64,000 nt of DNA from Rhizobium sp. Q54 (GTDB taxonomy: Bacteria > Pseudomonadota > Alphaproteobacteria > Reyranellales > Reyranellaceae): positions 1 through 64,000 of the forward strand of contig CAMDOT010000004.1 in assembly GCA_945903635.1 (NCBI GenBank), given 5' to 3'. This document shows, piece by piece, positions 54,487-62,916 of the stretch (position 1 is its first letter; each line of letters opens with the position of its first letter). The translations under genes and the position numbers were made by a program. The notes under the pieces were generated by a model. It worked only from the letters and a program-made list of their open reading frames with translations, made no database searches and was not told the DNA's origin.

Positions 54487-54939
54487 CTATTCCGACGCCT
54501 GGGCGAGGATCGACTGCAGTGTCTTGGCGCCATGCGCACCGGGCGGCGGCGCCTGGCCGGTCTCCGCGATCCGGCGGCTTTGCGCATCCTCCCAGTGGCG
54601 GCCGTCGAAGAACCGCGTGGGCTTCAGGCTCGCGACATCGATGTCGTCCAGGCAGCGGGCATTGACGGTGACGCGGTGCGGCTGCGAGCGCGGGATGTAG
54701 AAGGCGTGCATGCCGCAATGGGAGCAGAAGGTGTGCTGTGCCACGCCGGTGCCGAAGGTGTAGGCCTTGAGAGCGCTCCTGCCCCGCAGCAGCTCGAAAT
54801 TCTCCAGGTCCGTGCTGAGCAGCAGGATCCCCTTCTTGGTGCAGATCGTGCAGCTGCAATGGGACAGGCGTTCGAGGTCGACACCGGCACGAAACCGCAC
54901 ACGGCCGCAATGGCATCCGCCTTCCCGCGTTTCCATCAT
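54487..54939 (-). CDS. GFA-family (glutathione-dependent formaldehyde-activating-like) protein
   Basis: The 150-aa zinc-binding protein of the GFA/CENP-V family has CHCGRVRF, CSCTICTKKG and TFCSHCGMHAFYI, giving the full set of Cys ligands for two zinc ions. The ATG has an AGGAGG site. The family name comes from an enzyme that joins formaldehyde to glutathione, but most members are of unknown role. It lies upstream of the DUF218-like gene on the same strand, separated by about 110 bp. Confidence 0.9.
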   Translation of the reverse strand: MMETREGGCHCGRVRFRAGVDLERLSHCSCTICTKKGILLLSTDLENFELLRGRSALKAYTFGTGVAQHTFCSHCGMHAFYIPRSQPHRVTVNARCLDDIDVASLKPTRFFDGRHWEDAQSRRIAETGQAPPPGAHGAKTLQSILAQASE

Positions 54940-54973
54940 GTCCGCCTCCTCCTGCCGAGCTTCGCTCGGCCCC

Positions 54974-56134
54974 TCACCGATCTCGCTTGGACTCCGACGT
55001 CACGCAGCCGAGCACCTTGCCGCGCAGCTTCTGGATGTCCTCGACACTGACGTCGGTGCTGGCGTTTCGAGCAAGGCCCTTTGCGTCGTTCCCGCCGCTG
55101 CCGCTCACCAAAGACAAGGACAGGCTGAGGTATTTCTGGGCGACCTCGCAATTCCGGGCAACGCCGTCGCCGGTGTAGTACATCTCGCCGAGTTCAAATT
55201 GAGCCCGGCCGTCGCCTTGCGTCGCCGCAAGCTGATACCACTTGAGCGCTTCCTTCGAATTTCGCGTACCGCCGCAGCCATAACGATGCACCTGACCCAT
55301 CCTGGTCTGCGCTTTCGCCAATCCCTGATCGGCAGAACGACGGTACCACTTGATCGCTTCACTGCAGTCCTTGGCGATTGCGTTGCCTGCTTCATACAAC
55401 AGGCCAAGACGATATTGGGCGGATGCCATCCCCTGCTCGGCGGCCGCCCGGTACCAGCGCGCGGCCTCCTTGTAGTCCGTCGCGACGCCGTCACCCTCTT
55501 CGTAGAGCAAGCCAAGATTGTATTGGGCGGCGGCAAGCCCCTTGTCGGCGGCCCGGCGATACCAGTCGCGGGATTCCTTCGGGTTGCGAGCGACGCCCCG
55601 GCCGGAGTGATACATGACGCCCAGATTGTTCTGCGCGTCGGCACTGCCTTGGTCGGCTGCCAGGCGGTACCACTTGATCGCCTCGCGCTCGTCCTTGCCG
55701 ACGCCGCCATAGGCGTTCGCGTAGATCAGTCCCAGCTGCAACTGGGCGTCACTGTTTCCCTGACTTGCCGCCAAGCGATACCATTTCACTTCTTCTTCGT
55801 GATCCTGCGCCACGCCCTGCCCGCCGCGGTACATGACGCCAAGACCAAACTGCGCTCCCGGATATCCCTGGTCGGCCGCCAGCTGATACCACTTCACGGC
55901 TTCCATATCGTCTCGAGCCGTGCCGCTGCCGGTGCTGTACAGATAGCCGAGAAGCGTTTGGGCGCGACCGTTCCCCTCCTTCGCGAGCGGGATGAACAGG
56001 CTTACGGCCGTTCCATAGTCGCCCCGATCGAACGCCGCCCTTGCATCCTCATACGGCCCGGCAGTCGCTGGCGTCGTGAGACCGAGAGTGCAGGCGACGA
56101 GCGCTATGAAGTAGAGCAGATGCAAGGGGTTCAT
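54974..56134 (-). CDS. Sel1-repeat protein (periplasmic)
   Basis: The 386-aa protein has an N-terminal signal peptide (LYFIALVACTLGLTTPATAG). It is followed by about eight Sel1-like repeats of 36 residues, each with an A-x2-WY-x2-AA-x-G pattern (e.g. EAVKWYQLAADQGYPGAQFGLGVMY) starting at residue ~60. They run to about 340, then a Ser-rich tail. Sel1 repeats form alpha-solenoid scaffolds for protein contact in the envelope. Its stop is 34 nt upstream of the GFA start, so it may precede it in an operon. Confidence 0.93.
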   Translation of the reverse strand: MNPLHLLYFIALVACTLGLTTPATAGPYEDARAAFDRGDYGTAVSLFIPLAKEGNGRAQTLLGYLYSTGSGTARDDMEAVKWYQLAADQGYPGAQFGLGVMYRGGQGVAQDHEEEVKWYRLAASQGNSDAQLQLGLIYANAYGGVGKDEREAIKWYRLAADQGSADAQNNLGVMYHSGRGVARNPKESRDWYRRAADKGLAAAQYNLGLLYEEGDGVATDYKEAARWYRAAAEQGMASAQYRLGLLYEAGNAIAKDCSEAIKWYRRSADQGLAKAQTRMGQVHRYGCGGTRNSKEALKWYQLAATQGDGRAQFELGEMYYTGDGVARNCEVAQKYLSLSLSLVSGSGGNDAKGLARNASTDVSVEDIQKLRGKVLGCVTSESKRDR

Positions 56135-56180
56135 GGCCGTTTATGTTCAAAGCGGACAAGACCAGCGGCCTCCACCGTCG

Positions 56181-56825
56181 TCAACAACCGCGTGTGGATT
56201 GATGGCCTTTCGACGGCACCACGTAGTCTGCGGGCCAGGTTGCCCGAAACGCCTGATGCGCCTCGCACCGCTGCGACAAAACCTCGAGAGACGGATACCG
56301 GCCGGACGGCAGCAGGGCCGGATCGGCCTGGCCGATGTAGCGGATCATGCAGGTGGTGGTGATGCTGGCCTGGTCGAGCGGGGCATCGGCCGGCCAGGAC
56401 TGGGCCGCCAGCGCCGCAATGCCCCCTTCCGCCTGGGTCCGGCAGCGCGCAATCCAGTCGGGCCAGCGATAGGGCTCCGGCCGGACCAGCCGCTCGTAGG
56501 CGGACGCCATGACCTTGTCGATCACGCCTGATGCGAGGGCGATGAGCTGCAGCGCCCGTTGCCGTCCGGCCCCGCCCGACGGCAGCAGCGCGCGCTCCGG
56601 GCCGACCTCCTGATCGAGCCAATCGAGGATCGCCGCCGAGTCGATCAGCGTCGTGCCATCGGCCAAGATCAGCGAGGGAATGCGGCCGAGCGGATTGACC
56701 GTCCGCATCGAATCGAAATCCCCGAACACCGAACGCGTGTCGTGGTCGAAGGCGAAGCCCAGGACGCCGAGCGACACCGCGACCCGGCGGACATTGGGCG
56801 AATCGTATTGGCCAACCAGAATCAT
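56181..56825 (-). CDS. glutathione S-transferase family protein
   Basis: The 214-aa protein (ATG at 56825, with GGGAGGT upstream) has an N-terminal thioredoxin fold (MILVGQYDSPNVRRVAVSLGVLG, cis-Pro in LGRIPSLIL, and TTLIDSAAILDWLD for the gamma-Glu of glutathione). An all-helical C-terminal domain follows. The Ser9 near the N-terminus may be the catalytic hydroxyl. Its 5' end faces cbiZ on the other strand. Function otherwise unknown. Confidence 0.88.
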   Translation of the reverse strand: MILVGQYDSPNVRRVAVSLGVLGFAFDHDTRSVFGDFDSMRTVNPLGRIPSLILADGTTLIDSAAILDWLDQEVGPERALLPSGGAGRQRALQLIALASGVIDKVMASAYERLVRPEPYRWPDWIARCRTQAEGGIAALAAQSWPADAPLDQASITTTCMIRYIGQADPALLPSGRYPSLEVLSQRCEAHQAFRATWPADYVVPSKGHQSTRGC

Positions 56826-56938
56826 CGCCCGAGACCTCCCTGGGAGATCGAATGGAAATACGGCGCGCGGCCAATTGCCCTTCGGCCGTTCCTGCTTGTA
56901 GGACTGCGTTCCCGGCTGTCCAACCTGAAAAGAGACAA

Positions 56939-57655
56939 ATGCGACCGGACGCTGCTCTCGAGGCACGGAGTGATCCTCCCGATGTGCCCTTCGCCGTGGA
57001 GTGTACGCCGCCGTTTCTGACGGCGCGCTTTGCCGTGCCTCAACGCACACTGGGCTGGTCGCTGCTCCACCCCGGCTTTGCCGTCGCCACCGATGTCGTC
57101 TGGGTCGAAGTTCGCAACAGCGATCTCGGTCCCTCGACCGATCCACGTGCTTTTCTGAAAGCGCGGCTGGCCCAGTCTGGGCTTCCGCAGGCGCTGGCCT
57201 TCATGACCTCTCGCGACATCCGCCGGCATCATTATTGCGAGCGCCGCGTCGATTCAATCTCGGCCGCCTGCCTGACCACGGTCGGTCTCTCGAATGGCGA
57301 GCGGGTCGGGTCTCGCAAGGCCTACGGGCCGTCCCGCGCCGGCACGATCAACACGCTGGTGCATGTTTCGGTGCCGCTGACCGACGGCGCCATGGTCGAA
57401 GCGCTGTCCATCGTGGCCGAAGCAAGGACCGCCGCCATTGTCGACTCGTGGCGCGCGGCGCGCGGGGCGACTGTCACCGGTACCGGGACGGACTGCATCG
57501 TGGTGGCCTCTCCATACCGCGGCGAGCCTCTCGCCTTCGCCGGCCTTCATACGGCCGTTGGCGAGGCGATCGGCGGCGCCGTCTACGACGCCACGCGGGC
57601 CGGCGCCGAGCAATGGGACCGGGATTTTCCGCAACCGCCGTCATTGCCTAGTTAA
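56939..57655 (+). CDS. cbiZ: adenosylcobinamide amidohydrolase CbiZ
   Basis: CbiZ cleaves the aminopropanol-type side chain of adenosylcobinamide (or of pseudo-cobamides) to adenosylcobyric acid, so cells can rebuild the corrinoid they need. The 238-aa product from the ATG at 56939 shows RTLGWSLLHPGF (36-47), AGTINTLVHVSVPL (134-147), EARTAAIVDSWR (161-172), TGTGTDCIVVASP (180-192) and AGLHTAVGEAIGGAVYDA (201-218), all family marks. An upstream ATG at 56852 is less likely. No riboswitch is evident in front. The B12 uptake operon lies 2.6 kb downstream. Confidence 0.88.
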   Translation: MRPDAALEARSDPPDVPFAVECTPPFLTARFAVPQRTLGWSLLHPGFAVATDVVWVEVRNSDLGPSTDPRAFLKARLAQSGLPQALAFMTSRDIRRHHYCERRVDSISAACLTTVGLSNGERVGSRKAYGPSRAGTINTLVHVSVPLTDGAMVEALSIVAEARTAAIVDSWRAARGATVTGTGTDCIVVASPYRGEPLAFAGLHTAVGEAIGGAVYDATRAGAEQWDRDFPQPPSLPS

Positions 57656-57740
57656 GTGCCGCCGATCCGCCGTCAAATAACCGGCAAGACGACACCCCGG
57701 CCGCGCCCAATGCCGCCCCAAACCACCGAGGAGGCTGCCC

Positions 57741-58238
57741 GTGACTCCGTTTCGGACCCGACTGCCGTCCAGTTCTCCACGAGCCAATTCCCCGGGAGAT
57801 TGGCGCACGCTACTGGCGCTGGCACCCCTTCTCATCCTCGCCGCCTGCGCCAGCGTGCCGCTGGAGACGGCGCAGGAGGACGCCAAGGGCAAGCAGTTCA
57901 CGCCGCCGCCGTCCGACAAGGGATCGCTCTATGTCTATCGCCGCGGCCTGATGGGCGCGCCCGTCGCGATCCCCGTCACCATCGCCGGCACACTCCAGAC
58001 TGAGCTCGCGCCGGATACCTGGGTGTGGCTCGAGGGCGCGCCCGCCTCGATCGACGTCAAGTGCACGGGCACCGACGGCGGCGCCGACATGGCTGTGAAC
58101 GTCGGGCCGGGCGAAACGCACTTCGTCGAGGTGGCGTTCCGCCCTGGCCTGATGGGCAGCCGCTGCGCGGTGCTGGAAGTGCCGGCGGCGCAGGGCCAGG
58201 CGGCGGTGCTGGCGGGGCGCCGCGCGGTGGGGCCGTAG
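57741..58238 (+). CDS. lipoprotein, intact copy of a duplicated locus
   Basis: The 165-aa lipoprotein has a GTG start with GAGGAGG upstream and a long N-terminal signal with lipobox LLILAAC (Cys about residue 36). The mature part includes GSLYVYRRGLMGAPVAIPVTIAG and FVEVAFRPGLMGSRCAVLEV. It is the intact twin of the frameshifted gene at 49380, sharing ~60 bp of 5' flank. Its fold is unknown, perhaps a beta-sandwich. It starts 86 nt after cbiZ. Confidence 0.8.
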   Translation: MTPFRTRLPSSSPRANSPGDWRTLLALAPLLILAACASVPLETAQEDAKGKQFTPPPSDKGSLYVYRRGLMGAPVAIPVTIAGTLQTELAPDTWVWLEGAPASIDVKCTGTDGGADMAVNVGPGETHFVEVAFRPGLMGSRCAVLEVPAAQGQAAVLAGRRAVGP

Positions 58239-58283
58239 CCCGTCAAACCCGCGACAGTTCTTTCAGCAACGTGATCCCGGACG

Positions 58284-58592
58284 ATGCGTTCCTCTCTCAT
58301 GTCCATGGAATCACGACGCGTATCGCCGCACGAACTGCAGATCCTGCAAGCCCTGGCCAGCGGCCGGCAGCCACCCCTCACATCAAGTCATCGCACCCGG
58401 TTCGAATTGCTGGGTCTGGTCCGCGATGGCCCATCCGGGGTGCAACTCACCGACGAGGGCCATCGGTGCGCACGGCAAAAAGCATCCAGCGCGACGGAGC
58501 ATGAAAAGTTCGCGCATTCCAGGGAGTCTCCCGCCACCCCGCGCGACAAGAGGGGCCGGCGCAAACGCGGCCGGCATATGCTTCCAATCTGA
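58284..58592 (+). CDS. small winged-helix-like hypothetical protein
   Basis: The 102-aa basic protein has a plausible helical DNA-binding core at residues 13-60 (SPHELQILQALASGRQPPLTSSHRTRFELLGLVRDGPSGVQLTDEG), which reads like a short MarR-type winged helix, followed by a basic tail. Several in-frame ATGs exist (58284, 58299, 58305). It overlaps no other gene. Without a strong ribosome site the call is tentative. Confidence 0.5.
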   Translation: MRSSLMSMESRRVSPHELQILQALASGRQPPLTSSHRTRFELLGLVRDGPSGVQLTDEGHRCARQKASSATEHEKFAHSRESPATPRDKRGRRKRGRHMLPI

Positions 58593-58707
58593 CGGCCGAT
58601 CCGAAGCCGCCGCCACTAGTTCGCCGAAATCCTTGCCAAGACCGCGGCCCAGCAACGAGGGCGCCAATGGAGTGGTGCGCTCCCCCGATCAGCGCTCCCC
58701 GGCCGAT

Positions 58708-59793
58708 TCAACCGAGTTTCATCACGTTCTGGTCCCTGACGCGATTGGTGAAGCGGGCGTTGCCGAGACCCGTTCCGATCGTCAGCACACCCCAGCGGCT
58801 GACGTCCGTCATGGCTGGAACCTCGCTCAGCCCCTGGACGACCGCGTCGTTGTGCAGGATCACCGCCGGCTCATGATCCCGTATGCGTGGCAGACGGCTC
58901 GCCAGTTCGGCGGCAAGGTTGAAGCCGTCCCCCTCCCAGTTGCCGGGCAGATTCTGGCCGCCGCTCACGATGACACCGTGCTCGTCGATCAGGCCGGGGC
59001 AACCGATGCCGACGAAGGGCGCCAGCTTCAGCTTCTGCGCGGCAGCCTCCTCCATCAGCTCCTCCGCCATGGCCGCGATGCGGGCCAGCGCTTCATCGCG
59101 CGTCGGCGCATCGTCGCGATGCCGCCAGTGGAGATACTTCAGGACGGCTGCCTTCGACAGATCGCCCTTCTTCATGTTGAGTTCGACGACGCCCACGCGG
59201 AGGTTGGTGCCGCCTATGTCGGCCGCGAGGATCGCGTCGTGGCCGGCCAACACCCAACTGGGCGCAAGCTGCACGGCGCCGATCAGCCCCGCCTCGTCGG
59301 GATGATTGCCGATCGCCTGGAGGTCGATGGGAACGCCCTCACCCTTCAGCAGCACGGCGGCGCGTCCCATCGCAAGTTCACCGATGTGACTGGCACTAAG
59401 GCCGCCACCGACGACGATGCGTTCCGTGCCCATCCAGCCTTCCAGCTGCAGGAAGCGGCGCACCACGGTCGCGAGTTCCTGCGCGAACTCCTCGACGACG
59501 GTGTGAACAAGCCCGGCGGCCAACGGAGCCCCCGCGGCCAGCAGATTGTCGAGCTTCGACTTGGAGATCTCGTGCGTCGGCGTGTCGCCGAACGGATCGT
59601 CGCCATGCTCCCTGAGGCGCGCCCGCCAATCCTCGAGGATGGCGCGGAAGGCGCGACCGCTGGCGCGATCGCCGACGAAGCCTCCCTCGTCGCGCAGTTC
59701 CTCGTTGTAGGTATCGACGGTGACCGCAGGAAGAACGCGACCGCCATGACGAAGGACCGGCGGTGGCGGAGCGTTGTCCACGGTGATGGTCAT
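58708..59793 (-). CDS. ROK-like sugar kinase with circularly permuted motif order
   Basis: The 361-aa protein (ATG at 59793) carries ROK/glucokinase-type motifs, but in an unusual order. Residues 125-133 (RIVVGGGLS) and 161-173 (IGNHPDEAGLIGA) match the C-terminal adenosine motif of ROK kinases. After them come DIGGTNLRVG (192-201), GIGCPG (262-267), HNDA (314-317) and TIGTGLG (338-344), which in normal ROK proteins are N-terminal. The ROK zinc motif CXCGXXGC is absent. The fold would be the same actin-like sugar kinase joined at a different point. Substrate and activity are unknown. Confidence 0.65.
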   Translation of the reverse strand: MTITVDNAPPPPVLRHGGRVLPAVTVDTYNEELRDEGGFVGDRASGRAFRAILEDWRARLREHGDDPFGDTPTHEISKSKLDNLLAAGAPLAAGLVHTVVEEFAQELATVVRRFLQLEGWMGTERIVVGGGLSASHIGELAMGRAAVLLKGEGVPIDLQAIGNHPDEAGLIGAVQLAPSWVLAGHDAILAADIGGTNLRVGVVELNMKKGDLSKAAVLKYLHWRHRDDAPTRDEALARIAAMAEELMEEAAAQKLKLAPFVGIGCPGLIDEHGVIVSGGQNLPGNWEGDGFNLAAELASRLPRIRDHEPAVILHNDAVVQGLSEVPAMTDVSRWGVLTIGTGLGNARFTNRVRDQNVMKLG

Positions 59794-59950
59794 GCTTTCC
59801 AAGATCGGCTCCCCTCTGGCCCGCGCCCTCTGGTTCTGCGACCGGCAACATTCAACGACCGGCGCCGCCAAAAGTTGCCGAGGCCCGCTATCGCCCGGGA
59901 TTGCACAGCCGCAATCTTGACGTCGATCATTTGAGCGCGTAGCGATGAGG

Positions 59951-60141
59951 CATCGACGGTCCTCCTTAATCGGAGGTTAAAAGGGAATGCCGTGACACCC
60001 CCAAGCTCGCTTGCCAGGGGGTCAATCGGCAGCTGTACCCGCAGCTGTAAGCGGCGAGCGAGTGCCCAACGTGCCACTGGACTTCGGTCCGGGAAGGCGG
60101 GCGCAAGCTACGACCCGTGAGCCAGAAGACCTGCCGACGAT
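59951..60141 (+). ncRNA. cobalamin (B12) riboswitch
   Basis: Adenosylcobalamin-type leader of the btuB operon. The B12 box GCCAGAAGACCTGCC is at 60121-60135. Conserved core segments occur in order: GGTTAAAAGGGAATGCCGTG (from 59975), GCAGCTGTACCCGCAGCTGTAAGC (60029 on), and CCACTGG with GGTCCGGGAAGGCGG (60074-60100). The outer stem is suggested by ATCGACGG (59952) with CCGACGAT (60133). It lies 95 nt upstream of btuB, so the operon should be turned down when B12 is plentiful. Confidence 0.92.
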
Positions 60142-60235
60142 AGCGTCGCTCTTCCGATGGACGGGACAATCCAACGGGACGGTCAACCGAGCGGTGACGC
60201 GCCTTGTGCGTGGTGCTGTTTGAGGAGGCCGTCCG

Positions 60236-62137
60236 ATGACGCCGATCCGTCGATTCTTGCTATCCATTTTACTGCTTGTTCCTGTTCCCGCGCTCGCCCA
60301 GACCGAGCCCGTGGGCATGTCGCCCGAGGTCGTCGTCACCGCCGACCGCGTGCCGACGCCCATAGACAAGGTGACTGGCAGCATCACCGTGGTCACCAAC
60401 GCGGAGATGCAGCGCAACCAGTGGCGCACGGTGCAGGAAGTGCTGCGCTACGTGCCCGGCGTCTCGGTCCAGCAGTCCGGCGGTCCCGGCACGCAGACCT
60501 CGGTGTTCGTGCGCGGCGCCAATTCCAACCAGACGCTGGTGCTGATCGACGGCATCAACGTGAGCGATCCCGCGTCCGGCAACGGCGCGGTGGACTTCGC
60601 CCATTTCATGACCGAGAACCTCGATCGCGTCGAGATCGTGCGCGGGCCGATGAGCACGCTCTATGGCTCGCAGGCGATCGGCGGCGTCATCAACATGGTG
60701 ACCAAAGCCGGCAGCGGCAAGATGAACGGCGGCGCCTTCACCGAACTTGGCTCGCGGCTGCAGACCAACAGCGGCGGCTACCTGCGCGGCAGCGAGGGCC
60801 GCTTCAACTACAACTTCACGCTGGCCGGAACCTATGCGCCGGGTGAGACCATCGTGCCGGGGCGCTACACGCCGCCCGGCGGCTACGTCGACCTCGACGG
60901 CTACCGCAACATCACCGCCGCATCGCGTATGGGTATCGCGATCGATGACAACACCAACCTCACCTGGTTCAGCCGCTACATCGACACCCAGGTCAAGTTC
61001 GACCAGGTCGGCATGGAAGATCCCAATGCGACGGAATTCAGCCAGCAGTTCTACAATCGCCTCGAACTCGACGGCAATTACTTCGACGGGCGCTGGAAGC
61101 CGACGTTCGGCATCTCCTACACCAGCATCTATCGCCACGATCAGGATTTCCCGAGCCTGCAGAACCCGTTCCCGTTCGTGAAGGATGCCTACTACAACGG
61201 CCGCCGCCTGCAGGCCGACTGGAAGAACCAGGTCGCCGTCACCGAGATGTTCGACGTGGTGGCCGGCATCGACTACGACCGGTCGTGGGCCTACAGCAAC
61301 TCGGACGGTGCGCAGGGCTGGGGCACGATGGGCCAGACCGGCTTCTACGGCCAGGTCCGCGGCAATTTCATCAAGAACCTCACCGTCACGCTGGGCGGAC
61401 GTGTCGATGTGAACGATGTCTACGGCACGGTGTCGACCTGGCGCGCGGGTGCGACTTACCTGTTCGCCGACACCGACACGCGGTTCAAGGGATCGTACGG
61501 CACGGCCTTCAAGGCGCCGTCGCTGTTCGAGCTCTACGGCACCGGCCTGTTCTGCGGCGGCAACGTCAACCTGCGGCCGGAATACAACAAGGGCTACGAA
61601 TTCGGCGTCGAGCAGGGGCTGTACAACAAGAAGGTCTCGGTCGGGCTCACGTACTTCTTCAATAACTTCAGCAACCTGGTGCAATGCCCGCCGCCCTTCA
61701 CGACGCTGATGAACGTGGCCAAGGCGCAGAGCGAGGGCGTCGAGGCCTTCGTCAAGATGCAGCCGGTGAACTGGCTCGATATCAATGCCGACTTCACCTA
61801 CATGAACGCCCACGACCAGTACTACACGCCGCTGGTCCGCCGCCCGCAGAACACTTTCAGCCTGCGGGCCGAGGTACGGCCCTGGGACGGCGTGCGGCTC
61901 GGCATGGGCGTGTCGCAGGTGAGCGGCCGCTACGACTTCAGCGTCGCCCCGTTCAACCCGACCATCATCCAGCCTTCGCCCTACACGCTTCTGCGCTTCA
62001 CCGCGGCCTACGACGTGCGCCCGAACATCGAGCTGTTCGCCCGGGTCGAGAACGTGCTCAACCAGTCGTACGAGGAGCCGGAAGGATTCCAGGCGCCCTA
62101 CATCCAGGCCTTCGTCGGCATCAAGGGCAGGTTTTGA
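60236..62137 (+). CDS. btuB: TonB-dependent vitamin B12 receptor BtuB
   Basis: Outer-membrane receptor for cobalamin/cobinamide, 633 aa, with a GAGGAGG site. A signal peptide ends at about residue 21 (LVPVPALAQ). A TonB box (PEVVVTADR, about 30-38) and plug domain follow (DKVTGSITVVTNAEMQRNQWRTVQEVLRYVPGVSV, VRGANSNQTLVLIDGINVSD, EIVRGPMSTLYGSQAIGGVINM). A 22-strand barrel ends with a Phe-terminated strand (FVGIKGRF). The stop overlaps the start of the next gene (TTGA). Regulation is by the upstream riboswitch. Confidence 0.95.
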   Translation: MTPIRRFLLSILLLVPVPALAQTEPVGMSPEVVVTADRVPTPIDKVTGSITVVTNAEMQRNQWRTVQEVLRYVPGVSVQQSGGPGTQTSVFVRGANSNQTLVLIDGINVSDPASGNGAVDFAHFMTENLDRVEIVRGPMSTLYGSQAIGGVINMVTKAGSGKMNGGAFTELGSRLQTNSGGYLRGSEGRFNYNFTLAGTYAPGETIVPGRYTPPGGYVDLDGYRNITAASRMGIAIDDNTNLTWFSRYIDTQVKFDQVGMEDPNATEFSQQFYNRLELDGNYFDGRWKPTFGISYTSIYRHDQDFPSLQNPFPFVKDAYYNGRRLQADWKNQVAVTEMFDVVAGIDYDRSWAYSNSDGAQGWGTMGQTGFYGQVRGNFIKNLTVTLGGRVDVNDVYGTVSTWRAGATYLFADTDTRFKGSYGTAFKAPSLFELYGTGLFCGGNVNLRPEYNKGYEFGVEQGLYNKKVSVGLTYFFNNFSNLVQCPPPFTTLMNVAKAQSEGVEAFVKMQPVNWLDINADFTYMNAHDQYYTPLVRRPQNTFSLRAEVRPWDGVRLGMGVSQVSGRYDFSVAPFNPTIIQPSPYTLLRFTAAYDVRPNIELFARVENVLNQSYEEPEGFQAPYIQAFVGIKGRF

Positions 62138-62916
62138 GCACCGCCCCGGTCACGATCGCCCTTCTTCATCTGGCGCCACGCGCGGGAGATGTCGACGGGA
62201 ACAGACAAAGCATCGAGGCCGCCGTGCTTCAGGCCTCGGCGCTCGGCGCCGCCCTGGTCGTCAGTCCGGAACTGGCGACCAGCGGCTACGGCTTCCGCGA
62301 CCTCATCGGCACCGGCTGGATCGCCCGCGGCCAGCCGGCGCTTTTCGGCTGGGCCGGCGATCTCGCGCGCCGCGCCTCGACATCCTTGCTGCTCGGTACA
62401 CCCGAAGCGGCACCGGGCAGCGCGGAGCTGTTCAACAGCCTGATCCTGTTCGCGGCAGACGGGACGCGGGCGGGTCACCATCGCAAGATCAATGTGCTCA
62501 GAGTCGGCTCGGAATCATGGTCGGTGCCGGGCGATCGTCCGACCGTCCTCGCCATCGACGGCGTGGGCCGCGTTGGGCTTTTCGTCTGCGCCGACATGCA
62601 TTCGCAGCGGCTGATACAGGAGACCATGGCCCTCGGCGTCGATCTCCTGCTGTCGTCTGCCGCCTGGGCGCCGGGTGACCATGGGCCAAACGGCGAATGG
62701 AAGTGGGCATCGCGGACGACGGGGCGGCCGGTGCTGGTCTGCAACCGCACCGGGCCCGACGTGCTCGATTTCAGCAGCGCGCGGTCGGTCGCAGCCGTCG
62801 ACGGCGCCATCGTCCACGCCCATCAATCCGCCGGACCGGCGATTGTGCTGGTCGACTGGAGTGCGCAGGCTGGCGAATTAAAGAATTGGCGTGTCGTCGC
62901 TGTCGAGGAACAATAG
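62134..62916 (+). CDS. nitrilase-superfamily carbon-nitrogen hydrolase in the B12 operon
   Basis: The 260-aa protein has a TTG start at 62134 that overlaps the btuB stop. It carries the nitrilase catalytic triad in order: Glu46 (VSPELATSGYGF), Lys118 (HHRKINVLRVG) and Cys152 (VGLFVCADMHS). Such enzymes hydrolyse amides or C-N bonds with a Cys nucleophile. It lies between btuB and btuF with no gap, so it is co-expressed with B12 uptake. The natural substrate could be a corrinoid amide or an unrelated metabolite; sequence alone cannot say. It ends 0 nt before btuF. Confidence 0.85.
   Translation: MSTAPVTIALLHLAPRAGDVDGNRQSIEAAVLQASALGAALVVSPELATSGYGFRDLIGTGWIARGQPALFGWAGDLARRASTSLLLGTPEAAPGSAELFNSLILFAADGTRAGHHRKINVLRVGSESWSVPGDRPTVLAIDGVGRVGLFVCADMHSQRLIQETMALGVDLLLSSAAWAPGDHGPNGEWKWASRTTGRPVLVCNRTGPDVLDFSSARSVAAVDGAIVHAHQSAGPAIVLVDWSAQAGELKNWRVVAVEEQ

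Noticed and set aside
54460-54510. Short direct repeat TATTCCGACGC near the end of the GFA gene
   Set aside because: Only two copies of 11 bp, within or next to coding sequence, with no sign of a functional site.
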